Shown in pieces: positions 1 to 7,870 of a stretch of 64,000 bases of DNA (position 1 is its first letter; each line of letters opens with the position of its first letter). The stretch is from Pelomonas sp036401055. GTDB taxonomy: Bacteria; Pseudomonadota; Gammaproteobacteria; Burkholderiales; Burkholderiaceae_C. The notes under the pieces are model-generated. The model was not told the origin of the DNA, ran no database searches, and saw only the letters and a program-made list of their open reading frames with translations. The DNA is taken from assembly GCA_036401055.1 (NCBI GenBank), contig DASWWC010000070.1:23339-87338 (forward strand). The letters are read 5' to 3'. Both the position numbers and the translations under genes were made by a program.

Positions 1-484
1 GGTCGCGCTCGAAGCGCGCGAACGCCGGCGCCGCCGCGAACACATTGCCCTCGGGCCGGTCGTTGGCCTGGGCTCGGCCATTGGGCATGACGACGATCAT
101 GGGTTGAGCCCGGCCCTCGGCGATCAGCCGGTCCAGCAGCACCTCCAGCGTGGTGAAGCGCTGCCATTCAGTCTCGTCACCACCTATGCCGTGCAACAGG
201 TAGAGCACGGGATAGGCGCGCTGCGGGTCGTAGGCCGGCGGCGTGTAGACCAGCATGCGGCGGCGCGTGCCCACGGTTCTGGAGTCATAGGAAACCATCT
301 CCAGCCGGCCTTGCGGGGCACCGTCCAGCCGCCTGTCCCAGTCTGCCGCGGGCGCGGCAAAGGCCGGCTTGTCGTCCGCGTTCAATTCGATGGACCCGCG
401 CAGCGGCGCCGGGGGCGTGGACGCCTCCTGCGCACCGGCCAGCCCGGACACGCACAGACACAGACAAGTCAACCAACGCTTCAT
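1..484 (-). CDS. Secreted CE1-type esterase, partial (C-terminus beyond left edge)
   Basis: The open frame runs from an ATG at 484 to the left edge without a stop, giving 161 residues. It starts with a hydrophobic signal peptide (MKRWLTCLCLCVSGLAGAQ) with an AGAQ-like cleavage site, so the product is probably periplasmic or secreted. After a short linker it reads as the N-terminal half of an alpha/beta-hydrolase esterase of carbohydrate esterase family 1: YPVLYLLHGIGGDETEW, followed by PMIVVMPNGRA. Family members remove acetyl or feruloyl groups from xylan. The nucleophilic serine and the His/Asp pair would lie off the window. It is divergent from a LacI-type regulator, which suggests sugar-controlled expression. 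The exact substrate cannot be read from this half. Confidence 0.8.
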   Translation of the reverse strand, partial: MKRWLTCLCLCVSGLAGAQEASTPPAPLRGSIELNADDKPAFAAPAADWDRRLDGAPQGRLEMVSYDSRTVGTRRRMLVYTPPAYDPQRAYPVLYLLHGIGGDETEWQRFTTLEVLLDRLIAEGRAQPMIVVMPNGRAQANDRPEGNVFAAAPAFARFERD

Positions 485-702
485 CGCCGAATTTCCTGAG
501 GGGAGGCGCCGATGCTAGGGCGGGGCGCCGATGCCGACCGATCAAATCCGCGCGCGCACTGATTCAGCTTTGCCCATCGCACACCGCAGGCTGATGTGGG
601 CGTCGCGCACGCTTGGGGTGGGTGATATCGATTTGGCATCGATTCGCGTGGAAATGTGATCGCGGGGCAAGCGGACGCTTCCTAACATCAATGGGAACAA
701 AA

Positions 703-715
703 GTAGCGCCGCTAC
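703..715. promoter_or_regulatory. LacI-type operator candidate
   Basis: GTAGCG, one base, CGCTAC forms a perfect 13-base palindrome, 18 bases before the GTG of the LacI-family gene and inside the 249-base divergent gap. LacI-family operators are typically palindromes centred on CG. The same half-site GTAGC recurs in the 12-base palindrome at 43669-43680. The rest of the gap (485-702) holds two ATCGAT copies at 627-632 and 638-643 and no gene. Confidence 0.55.
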
Positions 716-733
716 CAGCAAGGAAAGAAGACC

Positions 734-1819
734 GTGACGACAGACGCTGATCAGAAGGCCGGCCCCAAGTCGGCCACGGTATTCGATGTCGCGCATCTGG
801 CGGGCGTTTCGGCGATGACGGTGTCCCGCGTCATCAATGGCGAGCCCACCGTGCGGCCCAGCACACGCGAGAAGGTGCAGTCGGCGATTACCGCGCTGAA
901 CTACACGCCCAACCCCTCGGCCCGCAAGCTGGCAGGATCGCGGCCCATCATGCTCGGCATGCTCTACAGCGACCCGCGCGCAGGGTATCTGAACGGCTTC
1001 CTGCTGGGACTGCTGAGCAAGACCAGCCTGCGGCACGTGCAACTCAACGCGCAGTACTGTGCGCCCGGCGGCGACGGCGAGGCCGCCGTGGCCGACATGA
1101 TTGCGAACGGCATCGACGGGCTCATCCTGCCGCCGCCGTTCTGCGAGTCGGCGGCCATCCTGCAGCAGGTGGCCCGCAGCGGCACGCCGGCGGTCGCGGT
1201 GTCGGCCGGCACGCCGGCGGCCAGCCTGTACGGCGTCGGCATCGACGACTACAAGGCTGCCTACGAGATGACCCGCCATTTGTTGGCGCTGGGCCATCAG
1301 CGGCTGGGTTTCATCGAGGGCAACCCGCAACAGAGCAGCAGCGAGCGCCGTCTGGCGGGCTTCCTCGCGGCGGTGAGCGACGCCGGCCTGGACCCGGACT
1401 CCGACGTCAGGATCGTGCCGGGCCTGTTCACCTACCAGTCAGGCCTGGACGCTGCAGAGCGACTGCTGGCCGGCGCGCAGCGGCCTTCGGCGGTGTTCGC
1501 CAGCAACGACGACATGGCGGCCGCGACGGTGGCCGTAGCCCAGCGGCTGGGCCTGTTCGTGCCCAGCGACCTGACGGTGGTGGGCTTCGACGACGCGCCG
1601 CTGGCGACGACAATCTGGCCCGAACTGACGACCATCAGGCAACCCATAGGCGACATGGCCAGCATGGCGGTCGACCTGCTGGTGCGCCATATCCGCGCCT
1701 GGCGCAACGGCGTGCGGCTGCCGGTCAGCCAGGCGCAGGTGGACTACACCCTGGTGCGCCGCCAGTCCGACGCCGCGCCCAAGGTGCGGCCGACGATGCG
1801 TTTGAGCATCGTGGCCTGA
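734..1819 (+). CDS. LacI-family transcriptional regulator
   Basis: 361 residues starting at GTG 734, with AGGAAAG a few bases upstream as ribosome-binding site. Residues about 17-36 form the LacI helix-turn-helix (VFDVAHLAGVSAMTVSRVI), followed by the hinge helix region (NPSARKLAG). Residues about 65-340 form a periplasmic-binding-protein-like sugar sensor with the typical VGFDDAPLA and TTIRQP segments near the end. It should repress nearby genes until a sugar ligand binds. The divergent neighbour is a CE1 esterase and a palindrome suited to this family sits just upstream, so local autoregulation and control of polysaccharide use are likely. The ligand is unknown. Confidence 0.9.
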   Translation: MTTDADQKAGPKSATVFDVAHLAGVSAMTVSRVINGEPTVRPSTREKVQSAITALNYTPNPSARKLAGSRPIMLGMLYSDPRAGYLNGFLLGLLSKTSLRHVQLNAQYCAPGGDGEAAVADMIANGIDGLILPPPFCESAAILQQVARSGTPAVAVSAGTPAASLYGVGIDDYKAAYEMTRHLLALGHQRLGFIEGNPQQSSSERRLAGFLAAVSDAGLDPDSDVRIVPGLFTYQSGLDAAERLLAGAQRPSAVFASNDDMAAATVAVAQRLGLFVPSDLTVVGFDDAPLATTIWPELTTIRQPIGDMASMAVDLLVRHIRAWRNGVRLPVSQAQVDYTLVRRQSDAAPKVRPTMRLSIVA

Positions 1820-1825
1820 AGCAAG

Positions 1826-1843
1826 CAGGCGGTGACCCGCCTG
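1826..1843. terminator. Hairpin between convergent lacI-type gene and lexA
   Basis: CAGGCGG and CCGCCTG pair over a 4-base loop just after the LacI-family stop codon. There is no long T-run on either side (only ATTTCC follows), so it would be a weak or factor-assisted terminator. It lies in the 100-base convergent gap 1820-1919, which holds no gene. Confidence 0.4.
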
Positions 1844-1919
1844 GCATTTCCGAGGCCGTAATTCTTGGAAGACGGCGAGTTGCAGGTCTTGGCGGCGTCG
1901 TTGCTTGAACGCGCCGGGG

Positions 1920-2591
1920 TCAATTGAACCCCTGTCCCCGGATCAAGCCGACAGCGAGTCCTTCGATGCAGAAGTGCTCGCTGGATTCGTTGACGAGGAT
2001 GGGCTGGAAATCCGGGTTCTCGGGCAGCAACTGGATGCCGTCCGGCCCGCGCTGGAAGCGCTTCACGGTGACTTCCTCGCCGACACGGGCGACCACGATC
2101 TGGCCGTTGCGGGCCTCGCGGGCCGTCTGCACGGCGAGCAGGTCGCCATCGAGGATGCCGATGTCCTTCATGCTCATGCCCTTGACCTTCAGCAGGTAGT
2201 CGGGTTTCTTGCTGAACAGGCTGGGCTCGACCGTGTAGGTCTGTTCCACATGCTCCTGAGCCAGGATGGGCGCGCCGGCGGCGACGCGGCCGATCAGTGG
2301 CAGCGTCAACTGGGCGAGACTGGGAATGGGCAGGCTGAACTGGCGGGCCCGGTTGACGGCGCTGAGCGCATCGGACTTCAGGCGGATGCCGCGTGAGGTG
2401 CCGCCGACGAGTTCCAGCATGCCTTTGCGCGCCAGCGCCTGCAGGTGCTCCTCGGCCGCGTTGGCGGACTTGAAGCCCAGTTCGGCAGCAATTTCGGCCC
2501 GGGTGGGCGGGGCGCCGGTGCTTTCGATCGCGTTGCGGACCAGGTCGAAGATCTGCTGCTGGCGGGCGGTAAGCTTGGGTTGGTCTTGCAC
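1920..2591 (-). CDS. lexA: SOS repressor LexA
   Basis: 223 residues from a GTG start at 2591, close to the usual LexA length. The N-terminal winged helix-turn-helix (LTARQQQIFDLVRNAI, APPTRAEIAAELGF) binds SOS boxes. The C-terminal half is an S24 peptidase: the self-cleavage bond is Ala105-Gly106 (VAAGAP), the nucleophile Ser140 (GMSMKDIGI) and the general base Lys177 (EEVTVKRF), all intact. Two SOS-box-like sequences lie upstream at 2612-2627 and 2631-2646, as expected for autorepression. Activated RecA would trigger self-cleavage and derepress DNA repair genes. The gene is convergent with the LacI-type gene and divergent from an asparaginase. Confidence 0.97.
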   Translation of the reverse strand: MQDQPKLTARQQQIFDLVRNAIESTGAPPTRAEIAAELGFKSANAAEEHLQALARKGMLELVGGTSRGIRLKSDALSAVNRARQFSLPIPSLAQLTLPLIGRVAAGAPILAQEHVEQTYTVEPSLFSKKPDYLLKVKGMSMKDIGILDGDLLAVQTAREARNGQIVVARVGEEVTVKRFQRGPDGIQLLPENPDFQPILVNESSEHFCIEGLAVGLIRGQGFN

Positions 2592-2611
2592 GGTCGGCCT
2601 TTTGGGATGCG

Positions 2612-2627
2612 CTGGTTGTGTATCCAG
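2612..2627. promoter_or_regulatory. Weak SOS box (distal LexA site)
   Basis: CTGGTTGTGTATCCAG matches 11 of 16 positions of the CTGTATATATATACAG consensus and keeps the symmetric CTGG/CCAG ends. It lies 20 bases upstream of the lexA GTG and three bases from a second, better box. Paired boxes upstream of lexA are known in other proteobacteria. Confidence 0.5.
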
Positions 2628-2630
2628 TAT

Positions 2631-2646
2631 CTGTATTTTTATCCAG
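2631..2646. promoter_or_regulatory. SOS box (LexA site)
   Basis: CTGTATTTTTATCCAG matches 13 of 16 positions of the LexA consensus. It sits between divergent lexA and the asparaginase gene, and ends 10 bases before the proposed TTG start of the asparaginase. LexA bound here could therefore affect both genes. Confidence 0.7.
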
Positions 2647-2656
2647 GAATCGGAAA

Positions 2657-3592
2657 TTGCAAACCCTCGAGCCGCTGATCGTCATCCTCGGTACCGGCGG
2701 CACCATCGCCGGCACGGCGCAAAGCGCCAGTGATGGCGTGGGCTATACGGCGGCCCAGTTGCGCGTTGACGACTTGTTGGCGGCCGTGCCGGCGCTCGTC
2801 GGACGCCGGCTGGAGGCGCACCAGGTGGCGCAGTTGGACAGCAAGGACATGGATTTCCAGACCTGGCAGCAACTGGCATCGGCGGTGCAGCAGCAGCTGG
2901 ACCGCGCCGAGGTGGCGGGGGTGGTGGTCACGCATGGCACCGACACGCTGGAGGAGACGGCGTACTTCCTGCACCGCGTGCTGGCGCCGGCCAAACCGGT
3001 GGTGCTGACGGCGGCCATGCGTCCGGCCACCGCGTTGGTGCCGGACGGCCCGCAGAACCTGTTTGATGCGGTGCAGGTGGCTGCGGCTCCGGGGGCGGCG
3101 GGCGTGGTCGTTGCGTTCGCGGGGCGGGTGCATGACGCGACGCAGGTGCGCAAGACGCACAGCTATCGCGTGGACGCCTTCGAGTCGACGGACGGTGCGC
3201 TGGTGGCGCGTGTGGAGGAGGGCGTCGTCAGGCTGCTGGGCGCCTGGCCGCAGGGAGAGGGCATCGGGCTGGCGCGCATCGCGGCGCCTGTCGACGGATG
3301 GCCACGCGTGGACATCGTCTTGAACCATGCCGGCGCCGACGGGCGCGTCGTGCAGGCGCTGGTCGCCGCAGGCGTGGAGGGCATTGTCGCTGCCGGCACC
3401 GGCAACGGGACGCTGTCGACCCGTCTGGACGCGGCATTGCGCGAGGCCGAAATGCGGGGCGTTCGAGTCGTGCGCAGCACGCGCTGCGATGCGGGCCCGG
3501 TCATGGACATACCGGGCCTGCTGCCCAGCGCGGGAGCGCTGAGCCCGGTCAAGGCCAGGGTCCAGCTGCTGCTGGACCTGCTGGCCGGCTGA
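2657..3592 (+). CDS. L-asparaginase (asparaginase/glutaminase family)
   Basis: Hydrolyses asparagine to aspartate and ammonia. The first catalytic threonine is in LGTGGTIAG (about residue 13), the second in the VVVTHGTDTLEETAYF motif, and NLFDAVQVA and AGTGNGTLS are also family landmarks. I chose TTG 2657 (311 residues, preceded by AGGA) because the longer frame from GTG 2618 would make the SOS boxes part of the coding region and add residues not typical of the family. No signal peptide is seen from this start, so it is probably cytoplasmic. It is divergent from lexA. The start is the main uncertainty. Confidence 0.85.
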   Translation: MQTLEPLIVILGTGGTIAGTAQSASDGVGYTAAQLRVDDLLAAVPALVGRRLEAHQVAQLDSKDMDFQTWQQLASAVQQQLDRAEVAGVVVTHGTDTLEETAYFLHRVLAPAKPVVLTAAMRPATALVPDGPQNLFDAVQVAAAPGAAGVVVAFAGRVHDATQVRKTHSYRVDAFESTDGALVARVEEGVVRLLGAWPQGEGIGLARIAAPVDGWPRVDIVLNHAGADGRVVQALVAAGVEGIVAAGTGNGTLSTRLDAALREAEMRGVRVVRSTRCDAGPVMDIPGLLPSAGALSPVKARVQLLLDLLAG

Positions 3593-3598
3593 GCAAGG

Positions 3599-4033
3599 TC
3601 AGACGATGGTCAGCGTCACATCCACGTTGCCGCGGGTGGCGTTGGAGTAGGGGCAGACCTCGTGGGCGGTGGCGACCAGCGCTTCCAGCGCTGCGCGCTC
3701 CATGCCCGGGACCGAGATCTTCATGTCGACCTGGATGCCGAAGGCGCCGGGTTTGTTGGCGTGCGGACCGATGGCGACGTCGCTGGTGATGGACACCTCG
3801 GCCGGCAGAGCGATCTTCTGCTTGCCGGCGACGGCCTTCATCGCGCCGATGAAGCAGGCGCTGTAGCCGGCCGCGAACAGCTGCTCGGGATTGGTGCCGG
3901 GGCCGCCGGCGCCGCCCAGTTCCTTGGGCGTGGACAGGGCCAGATCCAGCACGCCGTCGGACGACTTGGCGGTGCCGGCGCGGCCACCGGTGGCGGTGGC
4001 GGTGGCGGTGTAGAGGGCTTTCTCGATGGCCAT
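3599..4033 (-). CDS. ohr: Organic hydroperoxide resistance protein Ohr
   Basis: 144 residues from ATG 4033, preceded by a good AAGGAG site. Ohr is a thiol peroxidase of the OsmC/Ohr fold that reduces fatty-acid and other organic hydroperoxides using lipoylated partners. The two catalytic cysteines are Cys60 (AAGYSACFIGAM) and Cys127 (HEVCPYSNATRGN), and the C-terminal VDVTLTIV is typical. It lies 35 bases downstream of the MarR-type gene ohrR on the same strand, so the two form an operon induced when OhrR is oxidised. Confidence 0.95.
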   Translation of the reverse strand: MAIEKALYTATATATGGRAGTAKSSDGVLDLALSTPKELGGAGGPGTNPEQLFAAGYSACFIGAMKAVAGKQKIALPAEVSITSDVAIGPHANKPGAFGIQVDMKISVPGMERAALEALVATAHEVCPYSNATRGNVDVTLTIV

Positions 4034-4068
4034 GGTGGGCTCCTTGGTGGGGTGGTGGGGAAATCGAT

Positions 4069-4551
4069 TCACTCGCCGGCGGCTTGCAGGAAGCCGCTGC
4101 GCAGTTCGTGCAGGCGACGCGTCAGCGTCGTCAGTTCATCCAGGTCGCAGTTGCTGGCGCAGGCCAGGTGTCCAGGAATGTCCAGCGCCTGGGCGCGCAG
4201 CTTGCGGCCGGCCGGCGTCAAGAAGATGTCGACGCGGCGCTCGTCGTCCTGCGCGCGGCGGCGTTCCAGCAGGCCTTGCTGCTCCAGCCGCTTCAGCAGC
4301 GGTGTCAGCGTGCCGGAGTCCAGCGACAGGCACTGGCCCAACTGGCTGACGCTGAGGCCGTCCTGCTCCCACAGCACCAGCATCACGAGGTACTGCGGGT
4401 TGGTCAGGCCCAGCGGCGCCAGCAGCGGCTTGTACAGCTTGGTCATCGCCAGCGAGCTGCTGTAAAGCGCGAAGCACAGTTGGCGGTCCAGGTGCAGCCA
4501 CTGCGCGCGCGGGTCGGCGGCGTGGTTCGTGGCGGTCTTGCTGCGTGGCAT
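4069..4551 (-). CDS. ohrR: MarR-family peroxide sensor OhrR
   Basis: 160 residues from ATG 4551. The N-terminal segment LDRQLCFALYSSSLAM holds the peroxidatic cysteine (Cys26) found in OhrR proteins. The winged helix region (LSVSQLGQCLSLDSGTLTPLLKRLEQQGL) is characteristic of MarR proteins, with the wing at RRAQDDERRVDIFLT. Oxidation of Cys26 releases DNA and induces ohr. The palindrome CAATTTAATTG at 4570-4580 resembles known OhrR boxes. A longer frame from TTG 4587 would run through that palindrome, so ATG 4551 is preferred. No clear ribosome-binding site precedes it. Confidence 0.92.
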   Translation of the reverse strand: MPRSKTATNHAADPRAQWLHLDRQLCFALYSSSLAMTKLYKPLLAPLGLTNPQYLVMLVLWEQDGLSVSQLGQCLSLDSGTLTPLLKRLEQQGLLERRRAQDDERRVDIFLTPAGRKLRAQALDIPGHLACASNCDLDELTTLTRRLHELRSGFLQAAGE

Positions 4552-4569
4552 GGGGATTAATGTAGGTGG

Positions 4570-4580
4570 CAATTTAATTG
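4570..4580. promoter_or_regulatory. OhrR operator
   Basis: CAATT-T-AATTG is a perfect 11-base palindrome resembling the TACAATT-AATTGTA core of described OhrR boxes. On the minus strand it lies between a TTGTGT and a TACATT spaced 17 bases apart, so bound OhrR would block its own promoter. It is also upstream of the divergent DUF1304 gene. Confidence 0.65.
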
Positions 4581-4672
4581 CACACAATCAAAAAGGTATT
4601 TTTGGCGACACGGGACGGTAGGGCGATCTGCGAGGATGCGCGACCCCCAACAAAGCAAGACGAGGAGAGGCA

Positions 4673-5035
4673 ATGCTGATCGTGGCGACCGTGCTGGCGG
4701 CCCTGGTGGCCCTGCTGCACCTGTACATCCTGGTGCTGGAGATGTTCTTCTGGACCAAGCCGCTGGGCCGCAAGGCCTTCGGACTGAAGGCGGACTTCGC
4801 CGAGCAGAGCAAGGCGCTGGCCGCCAACCAGGGGCTCTACAACGGCTTCCTGGCGGCCGGCCTGATCTACGGGCTGATGCTGGGCACCGCGGGCGCCGGC
4901 AAGCCGTGGCTGGTGTTCTTCCTGGGCTGCGTGGTCGTGGCCGGGGTGTTCGGCGCGGCGACGGCGTCCAAGAAGATCCTGTTCGTGCAGGCGCTGCCGG
5001 GCGCCATCGCGCTGGCGGCCGTGCTCGCCGCCTGA
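4673..5035 (+). CDS. DUF1304 integral membrane protein
   Basis: 120 residues, almost entirely four hydrophobic helices (about 1-25, 55-75, 80-100 and 103-120). The first helix carries HLYILVLEMFFW and is followed by a cytoplasmic loop with GLKADFAEQSKALAANQG, both hallmarks of the DUF1304 family. No enzymatic function is established for the family. GAGGAG precedes the ATG. It is divergent from ohrR and shares its short control region, so peroxide-linked expression is possible. Confidence 0.85.
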   Translation: MLIVATVLAALVALLHLYILVLEMFFWTKPLGRKAFGLKADFAEQSKALAANQGLYNGFLAAGLIYGLMLGTAGAGKPWLVFFLGCVVVAGVFGAATASKKILFVQALPGAIALAAVLAA

Positions 5036-5054
5036 CGCGGCGAACGGGCCGCGG

Positions 5055-7013
5055 TCAGGCGGCGGTCATCGCCTCGATCTGCTCGCCCAGCTCGAGCCAG
5101 CGTAGCTCGTCGGCTTCGAGCTGGTCGTGAATCGCCTTCAGGCGCTTGCCCATCTCGGCGATGGCCGACGCGGCAGCCCCGTCGGCGAGTTGGGCCTCGA
5201 TCTCCGAGCGCTCCGTGGCCAGGGCGTGCATGCGCTTGTCGATGGTCTCCATCTCCTTGCGCAGCGGCCGGGTCTGCTCGGCCAGCTTGGCGCGTGCCTG
5301 GCCTGAGGCCTTGCGGTCTTCACGGGGCGCCGGTGTGGGCGCAGGTGCCGCCGCTGCTACCGGGGCGGGCGAGGGCGCAGGTGCCGATGAAGCTTTCTTG
5401 GCCGCACGCGCCGCTTCCTTGCTCTGCTCCAGCAGCCAGCGCTGATAGTCGTCCAGGTCGCCGTCGAAGGGCTTGACGACGCCGTCGGCCACCAGCCAGA
5501 ACTCGTCGCAGACCTCGCGCAGCAGCGCGCGGTCGTGGCTGACCAGCATGACCGTGCCTTCGAACTCGTTCAGCGCCATGGAGAGCGCCTCGCGGGTGTT
5601 CAGGTCCAGGTGGTTGGTGGGTTCGTCCAGCAGCAGCAAATTTGGCCGCTGCCACACCAGCATGGCCAGCACCAGGCGCGCCTTCTCGCCACCGCTGAGG
5701 CTGCCCACGGCCTGGTTGACCATGTCGCCGGTGAAGCGGAACTGACCGAGGAAGTCGCGCAGTTCCTGCTCGCGGCCTTGCGGGCCGACCTCACGGGCGA
5801 GGCGCACCATGTGCTCCAGCGCGCCTTCGTCCAGGCGCAGCACGTCCAGTTCCTGCTGGGCGAAGTAGCCGATGGACAGGCCCTTGCCCTCGGTCAGCTT
5901 GCCGGCCATGGGCGCCTGCGCGCGGGCGATGGTCTTGACCAGCGTGGACTTGCCCTGGCCGTTGGCGCCCAGGATGCCGATGCGCTGGCCGGCGAGGACC
6001 GAGCGGTCCACGCCGCGCACGATGATCTTGTCGCCCTCGTCCGTGCGGTAGCCGGCCGACAGGTCGTCGAACATCAGCATCGGGTTGGGCAGGTTCAGCG
6101 GCTCGCGGAACTCGAAGTTGAAGTCGGCGGACGCCAGCACCGGCGCGAGCTTTTCCATGCGCTCCAGCGCCTTCACGCGGCTTTGCGCCTGCTTGGCCTT
6201 GCTGGCCTTGGCCTTGAAGCGGTCGATGAACTTCTGCAGGTGGGCCACGCGGTCCTGCTGCTTCGCATAGGCGGCTTGCTGCAGCACCATGCGCTCGGCG
6301 CGCTGGGTCTCGAAGCTGGTGTAGTTGCCGCCGTAGCGCACCAGCTTGCCTTCGTCCAGATGCAGCGTGACCTTGGTGATCGCGTCCAGGAACTCGCGGT
6401 CATGGCTGATGATGATCAGCGTGCCGTCGTAGCGTTGCAGCCAGGCTTCCAGCCACACCAGCGCGTCCAGGTCCAGGTGGTTGGTGGGCTCGTCCAGCAG
6501 CATCAGCTCGGCCGGGCACATCAGCGCGCGGGCCAGTTGCAGACGCATGCGCCAGCCGCCGGAGAAGCTGTTGACGGGCGCGTCCAGCTGTTCGGTCCTG
6601 AAGCCCAGGCCCATCAGCAGCGCCTGCGCGCGGGCTCGGGCATCGAAGGCGCCGGCATCGGCCAGCGCGGCATGCGCATCGGCCATCGCGTGGCCGTCTT
6701 CGGCGGCTTCGGCCTCGGCCAGCGCGAGGCGCGCGGCCACCAGCGGCAGGTCGCCCTGCAGCACAAAGTCGGTCGCGCCGTCCTCCGTTTCGGGCATGTC
6801 CTGGGCGACCTCGGAACGGCGCCAGTGCTTGGGCACCTCGACCTCGCCCTTGTCGTTACCCAGGCGGTTGGTCAGCAGCGCGAACAGGCTGGACTTGCCG
6901 GCGCCGTTGCGGCCCACGAGGCCGATCTTTTCACCGGGTTGCAGCGTGGCGGACGCGTCGTCCAGCACCACCTTCACGCCGCGGCGCAGCGTGATGTTGC
7001 GAAGGGTAATCAC
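5055..7013 (-). CDS. ABC-F family ATPase (YheS-like)
   Basis: 652 residues from GTG 7013, overlapping the prmB stop as GTGA; this start begins MITLRNITLRRGVKV as expected. There are two ATP-binding cassettes and no membrane domain. The first has Walker A GRNGAGKS (34-41), signature FSGGW (150-154) and Walker B LLDEPTNHLD (172-181). The second has Walker A GANGQGKST, LSGGEKARL and LLLLDEPTNHLD. A linker of 70-80 residues rich in charge joins them, and a Pro/Ala-rich stretch leads to a C-terminal coiled coil. ABC-F proteins act on the ribosome; the YheS branch is the closest by layout. The adjoining prmB also acts on the ribosome. Confidence 0.92.
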   Translation of the reverse strand: MITLRNITLRRGVKVVLDDASATLQPGEKIGLVGRNGAGKSSLFALLTNRLGNDKGEVEVPKHWRRSEVAQDMPETEDGATDFVLQGDLPLVAARLALAEAEAAEDGHAMADAHAALADAGAFDARARAQALLMGLGFRTEQLDAPVNSFSGGWRMRLQLARALMCPAELMLLDEPTNHLDLDALVWLEAWLQRYDGTLIIISHDREFLDAITKVTLHLDEGKLVRYGGNYTSFETQRAERMVLQQAAYAKQQDRVAHLQKFIDRFKAKASKAKQAQSRVKALERMEKLAPVLASADFNFEFREPLNLPNPMLMFDDLSAGYRTDEGDKIIVRGVDRSVLAGQRIGILGANGQGKSTLVKTIARAQAPMAGKLTEGKGLSIGYFAQQELDVLRLDEGALEHMVRLAREVGPQGREQELRDFLGQFRFTGDMVNQAVGSLSGGEKARLVLAMLVWQRPNLLLLDEPTNHLDLNTREALSMALNEFEGTVMLVSHDRALLREVCDEFWLVADGVVKPFDGDLDDYQRWLLEQSKEAARAAKKASSAPAPSPAPVAAAAPAPTPAPREDRKASGQARAKLAEQTRPLRKEMETIDKRMHALATERSEIEAQLADGAAASAIAEMGKRLKAIHDQLEADELRWLELGEQIEAMTAA

Positions 7014-7870
7014 AGCAAATTCTCTTTCGTCACCAGCAGCACCTGGTCGGCGCCCGATGAGGTTTCCATCCACACGACTTCGAGGTTCGGGAAGGCGGCT
7101 TCAAAGTGTTTGCGCTCGTTGCCGATCTCCAGCACCAGCACGCCGTCGTCGTTCAACACGGCAGGTGCCGCGCGCAGCAGCTCGCGGATGAAGTCCATGC
7201 CGTCGCTGCCGCCGGCCAGCGCCAGTTCGGGCTCGGCCAGGTACTCGGCGGGCAGGGCGGCCATGCTCTGGCTGTTGACGTAGGGCGGGTTGCAGAGGAT
7301 CAGGTCGTAGCTGCCTTCGGCGCCCTTCAAGCCATCGCCTTGCAGCAGCCGCACGCGCAGCGCCAGGTTGTGGCGTTCGACGTTGAGCTTGGCCACCGCC
7401 AGCGCGTTGGTGTCGATGTCCAGCGCGTCGACCTCCACATCGGGCCAGGCCATCGCGGCCAGCACGGCCAGGCTGCCGTTGCCGGTGCACAGGTCCAGCA
7501 CGCGGCGGCTGTCGGGGTGCAGCCAGGGGTCGATGCTGGCGTCGGCGATCAGCTCGGCGATGAAGCTGCGCGGCACGATGGCGCGCTCGTCGATGCTGAA
7601 GGGCACGCCCTGCAGCCAGGCCTCGCCGGTCAGGTAGGCGGCCGGCTTGCGGGTGGCGATGCGCTCGTCGATCAGCGCGGTGATGGCAGCGAGTTCCGCG
7701 GCGGTCAGCTCGCGCTCCTCGTGCTCGTCCAGCGCATCCAGCGGGATGCCCAGGCGCCACAGCGCCAGCCACATGGCCTCGTCGAACGCGTTCGTCGTGC
7801 CATGGCCAAAAAACAAGCCCGCCTGGGCGAGGCGGGCGGCTTGGGTATCGATGCAGTCAATCAGCTTCAA
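7010..7870 (-). CDS. prmB: Ribosomal protein L3 glutamine N5-methyltransferase PrmB
   Basis: 286 residues. The N-terminal helical domain (TNAFDEAMWLALWRLGIPLD) recognises substrate. The SAM-binding fold follows with VLDLCTGNGSLA (about 124-135) and the glutamine-binding NPPYVNSQSMAALP (194-207). The NSQSM extension separates PrmB (acting on ribosomal protein L3) from PrmC (acting on release factors). Its start overlaps the stop of the upstream PilU-like gene and its stop overlaps the ABC-F start, so the three are translated as a coupled set. Confidence 0.93.
   Translation of the reverse strand: MKLIDCIDTQAARLAQAGLFFGHGTTNAFDEAMWLALWRLGIPLDALDEHEERELTAAELAAITALIDERIATRKPAAYLTGEAWLQGVPFSIDERAIVPRSFIAELIADASIDPWLHPDSRRVLDLCTGNGSLAVLAAMAWPDVEVDALDIDTNALAVAKLNVERHNLALRVRLLQGDGLKGAEGSYDLILCNPPYVNSQSMAALPAEYLAEPELALAGGSDGMDFIRELLRAAPAVLNDDGVLVLEIGNERKHFEAAFPNLEVVWMETSSGADQVLLVTKENLL

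Noticed and set aside
4026..4560. Plus-strand open frames opposite ohr and ohrR
   Set aside because: They are mirror frames of well-supported genes with conserved catalytic cysteines on the minus strand.
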